Below, piece after piece: positions 46,499-52,241 of a stretch of DNA of 54,153 bases. Location: contig BFEA01000246.1 of NCBI GenBank assembly GCA_003427395.1, positions 1,219,615 to 1,273,767 of the forward strand, read 5' to 3'. The translations under genes and the position numbers were made by a program. The DNA is from Chara braunii. Its lineage: Eukaryota > Streptophyta > Charophyceae > Charales > Characeae. The notes under the pieces are model-generated. The model was not told the DNA's origin, did no database searches, and saw nothing but the letters and a program-made list of their open reading frames with translations. Position 1 is the stretch's first letter. Each line of letters opens with the position of its first letter.

Positions 46499-48206
46499 CG
46501 ACATTCGGATTCAGACTTGACATTGGGACAGAGATACTGCGGGGGACTATTTTTGGATCGGTATCGATGACATTTTGGGTTGACGATATCCTCCATATCT
46601 CCCCCCCCCTTTGTCTGTCCTCCCTCCTCATCTGTGCATGATTTTGTGCCTGGTGCCCTTCGTCCCTGAGTTCGGCGCNTCCCCCCCCTTTGTCTGTCCT
46701 CCCTCCTCATCTGTGCATGATTTTGTGCCTGGTGCCCTTCGTCCCTGAGTTCGGCGCCAGGCCACTCACACCGCGTGACGATGATGATGATGATGATATT
46801 GATGATGATCAGTCTGTGTCACGACATTGATTGGGTCTGATTATTGGTATTTCAGTCTTCCGCTGTGCTATCATTGCTCCATCTTTGAGAGGTCGGTTCT
46901 TGGTTCTGGTCTGTGCCACTTGGCATGCGACACTCTCTCTCTCTCCCCGACCAGGAAAAACAAAAACTGTACTCCATTCCCCCCATGATCTTTTTGATTC
47001 CATCTTGCAGAGCAATGTGAAAAAACAAAAGTGGATGCAGATCATACTCTCTCCCTCTCTTTCCACCCTCTCTACCTACCACAGCATCCCACTTTTCTCC
47101 ATTATCCATGAAATTGCCAATGGGGAGAAAATGAAACAAACCGTACGCTCTCTGTCTCTCTCTCTCAATTCAATTCTCAACCCCTCTCTTGGCATGCCTC
47201 TTTCTGGCCATAACTCTCTCTTTCTGTCTCTGGCATGATGCCCCCATTTCTATTCCAGTGTGGCACAACGGCTGGCCAGCTGTGATTCTCTTGGGGCCAT
47301 CACGACGTTTCTCGGGGTGGCTGTTCTGGGCCACCCCAAGAAAGGCCGTTGTTGATTTCACTATCAAGGTATGGAGAGCCTGAGTATAGGTTCTACCTCT
47401 ACCCTCTGAGGCAGTGTATACCCAATTCACTAGGTCTAGGGCCAATTGTGACAAATGCATCCACATGAAAACGAAAAACAGAAACCATGCGCGGAAACAA
47501 CGAGCGTGAGGCCCAGGGTTAAAAATTAAGTGCTGGGAATCCGGAGGCCAACAATGTTTTTTATCTACTCGTGCCATCGGATGTCCCCAATTAGACGGCA
47601 CTGATTGCATCTTCGTGACTCGCGCAGATCATGAGCACACAGTCACAACCATCCAGTACCACAATACTGACGGGTACACCAGTTTGTTGATGGTCTGGAG
47701 GTGGTATGCATCTGCGAGTTAGTGATTTTATGTGTGTAGTGATATCTTCAGTTGTGGAGACGAGGTGGGTGAAGGTTTTGGTGGTGCAGTGGACTCTCAG
47801 GTCACAGCATGCTTTAAGTTCATTGTTTAAAAATTAAATATTGATAATCAGTTTTTGGCTCTGCTTTGTGGTCATCTGTAGCATTGTTGGCGCTGCTTTG
47901 TGGTCATCTGTAGCATTGTTGGGTGTATCTTGCAATCACTCTCTGCATGCACTTTAGATTGTTGACTCTTTTGTGTTGGCTTTGTGCGTATGCAATGAAA
48001 TCTGTGGTTGTGGTGCGTCATTTTTCTGTGTGTGAACAGAGAAGGATTGGGAAGACATCAAGTTTGGAGTGGACAACGGAGTGGACTATTACGCACTCTC
48101 ATTTGTCAAAAGTGCAGATGTAGTGCACGAGCTGAAGGATTATCTGAAGTGTAAGCTCTCTGCCTGCCTTGTCTTTGTAGAGTCATCCAATGCTATTGGG
48201 AGTTGG

Positions 48207-48298
<92 letters not shown>

Positions 48299-48299
48299 N

Positions 48300-48359
<60 letters not shown>

Positions 48360-51300
48360 GGGAGGGGAGGGGAGGGGAGATTTACGTGTGGACAGAGGCG
48401 TGTCACATTGTAAAAATGTTGGTGGACAAGAGTCGTCCAGCATAAAGCATCTCAAAGCGTATTGCCTCTTGAAAGGGCAAGGATGTTGCTGGTATCTGTC
48501 GGCACAAGGACCTATTACAAGGGCCCATACCTAGCTATCCCAAAACTTCAGAACAGCTCTGTTGATGCAACGAGTCAACTCAGAGATGTGAGACACGAGT
48601 GTATTGCTGCACATGAGTGAGAATGAGTGAAGGCAATATGAAAGGAATGTGACTGTTTCTGGGCAAAAGTGGAAGTTTGGATATTTCTTACCTCCTCACG
48701 CGGTTTGCATGCATGTTTTGACTCTTATCCATTATGCACGTAAGCTTGTGAACCATGCATGCTCATTCCTTGAAGGAAAATGCTTTGCTCAAGTAATGCA
48801 TGACTGGTACCAGTTTTGTGAAGAATTCATTTCTTATACCTGCCATTGAGCTTCTTCAAGTTCTTCTTCAATTTCTATGTCATTTAGATACTTCTTTCAT
48901 GTGTGTGATGGATAACGAGGGCAAGTGGAATGCCATGGAAGTGTACTGGACTTAGCTTTTGATTATGTGTGAATTGAATCATGTAGCTAAGAATGCGGAC
49001 ATCAAAGTGCTGGTGAAGATTGAAAGTGCTGATTCAATTCCAAACCTTCACACGATCTTGGAGGCATCAGATGGGGTATGATTTCCTGATTTCCGTCCTG
49101 TTGTGTCCCTCCACATGTCTGTATCTGTCTGCATTTTGTCACCTCACCCAAGCTCTCTTCTCTGTGGGCCACATTTCTTTACTGTCTTCCACTGACCCCT
49201 TTTGTCCATCTCTGCTGTTGCTATTCTTTTCCCTCCTGTCCGTTTGTGGTCTCTATTTAGTGACACTCTGCCCTGTCCCCCACCCCAGCCCTCCTCTCCT
49301 CACGCTACACACACAACCTGGCCCTCTCTCTTCATCTTTGCCTCTCCCTTCTTCTGCCTGTTATTCCCTTTCCCTCCCTTCCCCTTGCTTGTGCACTCGT
49401 TCTCTGTCTCCATTACTCCGCCCTCCCCCTCCCCCCCGCCCCCCCTCTTCGAAATATGTCTCACGCGTCTTCATCTCTCTCGCTCTCACTTTCGTTCTTG
49501 GCTTCCCTCGGTTGTATCGCTCTGTTTTCTTGATCTCTTTATCTGCCTTGGTCTGTCTTGCATTCCGTATGTCTTGCTGCTTCTCTTCGTTTGTACAGTT
49601 GTATAAGGGTGTAAGTGGGCATGCATTAGGTATGAAGGCTTCTACTTATGCGGGTGGATCTGGACGTGTGCTTTCCATTTGCCTTGTGTCTGGCTTAGGC
49701 TCTGATTGGTATTGTTCCATGTTCCACCCTTGCCTTCGAATTTTGTTCGTTGAAAGGGGGTAGCCCCTAACATTATTATATCCACCTGGTTTCGTTAGGA
49801 TTGAACTGGTTATCTGTTCATCACAGTTACATGTGTATACCATACAGCCACATGGACTGGGTATTCCATGAATGCTGTGCTTTTGCATCTCTGCTCATTT
49901 TTGTATAGGCATGTTTGCGTTCTCCTCTTCACATTCCTCCCCCATCCCCCCCCTGCCAGGAACTTTTTGTCTGTGTCTTGACGTTATCCTCATTTATTTG
50001 TATTCGTGTCTGTCTTCTTGCCATTTTGCCAATAAGTGCTTACGGTTGTGTGGTTGCCCATGTTTGCCTATTTAAGTAAGTGTTCACTTGTTGGGTTCAC
50101 TTGGTATGGCTGCCCATGTTTGCCTATGTGCTCGTGTGTTGGAATGTGTGCTTGATCTCTCCATTGAACAGACACACATGAATCAATGGTATGTGAAACC
50201 TTGTGTTTCTCTTTGTGATTGCCTTCATTTCATTTTAATTGGTGGAAATTAGTTTTTCTGTAGTAGAGAGAGTGTCCTGGACCTATTGCATGTCTTGTCA
50301 GCGGTCGGAACTAGGCAGTCTGCTAGAATTGCAAGTTGGTGTGAGTAAAGAGAGCCACCTCTCCTAAGGGGTATCACTAACTTCGCTGAGGTGGTGCGTC
50401 AGAATGCATTAGCCAAAACATTCCACCCTCCTGACGAGTCAGTGGGTGGCCAACAGGTCTGTCGCAGTCGTGCATTTATCTTGTTCTGTTCAGTGGACAT
50501 GACACACACAGGCTGAGTGGGTGTGTAGAGTGGGCATGCCTGTGAGCTTGTGACAGATTAGTTTCCCAGACTTTCTGCCATTCTTGTCAGGGGTTAGCAC
50601 CGACAGTCTGCCAGGATTGCAGGATTGGTGTGAGTAAATCCGACCACTTTTCTCAGGGGTATCACTAACTCTGGGAAACCCTGTGAGTCCTTGTCAATCA
50701 GTTGAATGCATCCTGGGCAGACTCAGGATTCAGCCTTCTGATGAGTTGGTGAAAATTAGATGAAACAGTCTGGCACAGTCGTGCTTTTTTGTGTTACGTA
50801 TGGCGAACACACACCCACGCATGCCGACCTTCTTTGCTGATGACATGGCAGCAACAAGCCGTGTGTCGTCAATGTTTCCAGGAAGCTGTCATAGAAAGTA
50901 TGTCTCTCTACTGTGTGGACTATCCCCGGTGCCATCATCTGCCACATCCTCTCCTGGCATGTACCACATGAGGTGTTGGTCATACACCTACTGCAACCGC
51001 AGTCGGAATTCCTTCTTCCTTGCCTGACGAACGACAGGCACAGCAGCCTGAGGAGGAAAAAAGATTACCATATGAATCACCTTCAGAGCGCTGTACTGAT
51101 AGGTTGTCTCCACCAGGGCGAGCTGTTGCAGACAAAATCCTGCAGCAGCTGAACGCCCTTGCTTTGGATCAATCTCCCCCGTCGTCGTCTACCCACCGAG
51201 AAGGATTAAATACTGAGGAAACCCAAGAAACTTGCTCTATGCCGCTTTGTGATGACCCACCAGAGATTCAGCTGGCATGTGGTTCACATGCCTTATGCCG

Positions 51301-52189
51301 TGAGGATTATGAAGGGATAGCCCGGGCGAGCTTTTGTCTTCATGCGTATGATGACAGTCTATATTGCACTCGTGTACGGCACCCGGACATGGCATGTCCA
51401 ATTTGTAGACGGGCTGGAACGGCAATGCCTGTGACATCTGTCTACGCCGTGCTATTCGATGCGGTAACTGTGACTGTTAGAATTGGATGTGGTGTTTCCA
51501 CATGCCACACCCAAACCGGTTCTGCCCGGTCTGTAGAGGTCGCCACTTACCACAGGCAACAACTGCTGCTCAAATCGTATGCAACCCACCCGCTGACTGG
51601 CCTCATGTGCCATTCTAGAGTGGTCTGCCTCGGCGGTCACTATTTAGAACCCTGTCAGAACTCCACCTCCCATTTCCTTCCTCCCTCTTGTGTATTACTA
51701 GTAATATATGCAAGTGAGCATCATTACGGGAACAGACAAAATACGAGTTGAAGATCTGAGAAGAAATGAACAGTAATCAGGAAAATACCTCCGCCTTTGC
51801 TCTGCCTCCTTTCATAGTGTGCAAGTGGGCCGTTATGGCACACGGGGATGTGGGAAGCTCGCACTCAACCACAATCAATGTGGCGAGCCTTGTGCATGAG
51901 AGGCACGGTAAAAGGTGAGCTGCAAGAACAAATGAAAGGGTCCCTGAAGAAAGCAAATGTGAACGCATTAAAGGAAGGGATCTGAACTCAAGTGCTTTCG
52001 TTGTCTGTAATAGGATTGAATATGCTTTGTTTTTGGATATGCTCATCTGGGTGGAATAGGGGCTGTTGTGGTGAAAATTCAGAACACACACACACACACA
52101 CATGCCCACACACATGCACACACACACGCACACACACACACACACACACACGCACACACACACACACACACNCACACACACACACACAC

Positions 52190-52241
<52 letters not shown>

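Larger units (their letters stand above)
50296..50830 (+). repeat. Tandem repeat, about 290-307 bp per unit, each with a hammerhead-like motif
   Basis: Copy 1 (from 50296) and copy 2 (from 50585) share CAGTCTGCYAGRATTGCA, GGTGTGAGTAAA, CTYAGGGGTATCACTAACT and a terminal CTGAYGAGT...CAGTCGTGC block. Copy 2 aligns with the - strand of 35475-35560 (GGTATCA, GGGCAGACT, TTCAGCC, TCTGATGAGT), so this is the same family as the repeats around the first RING-like unit. Confidence 0.75.
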
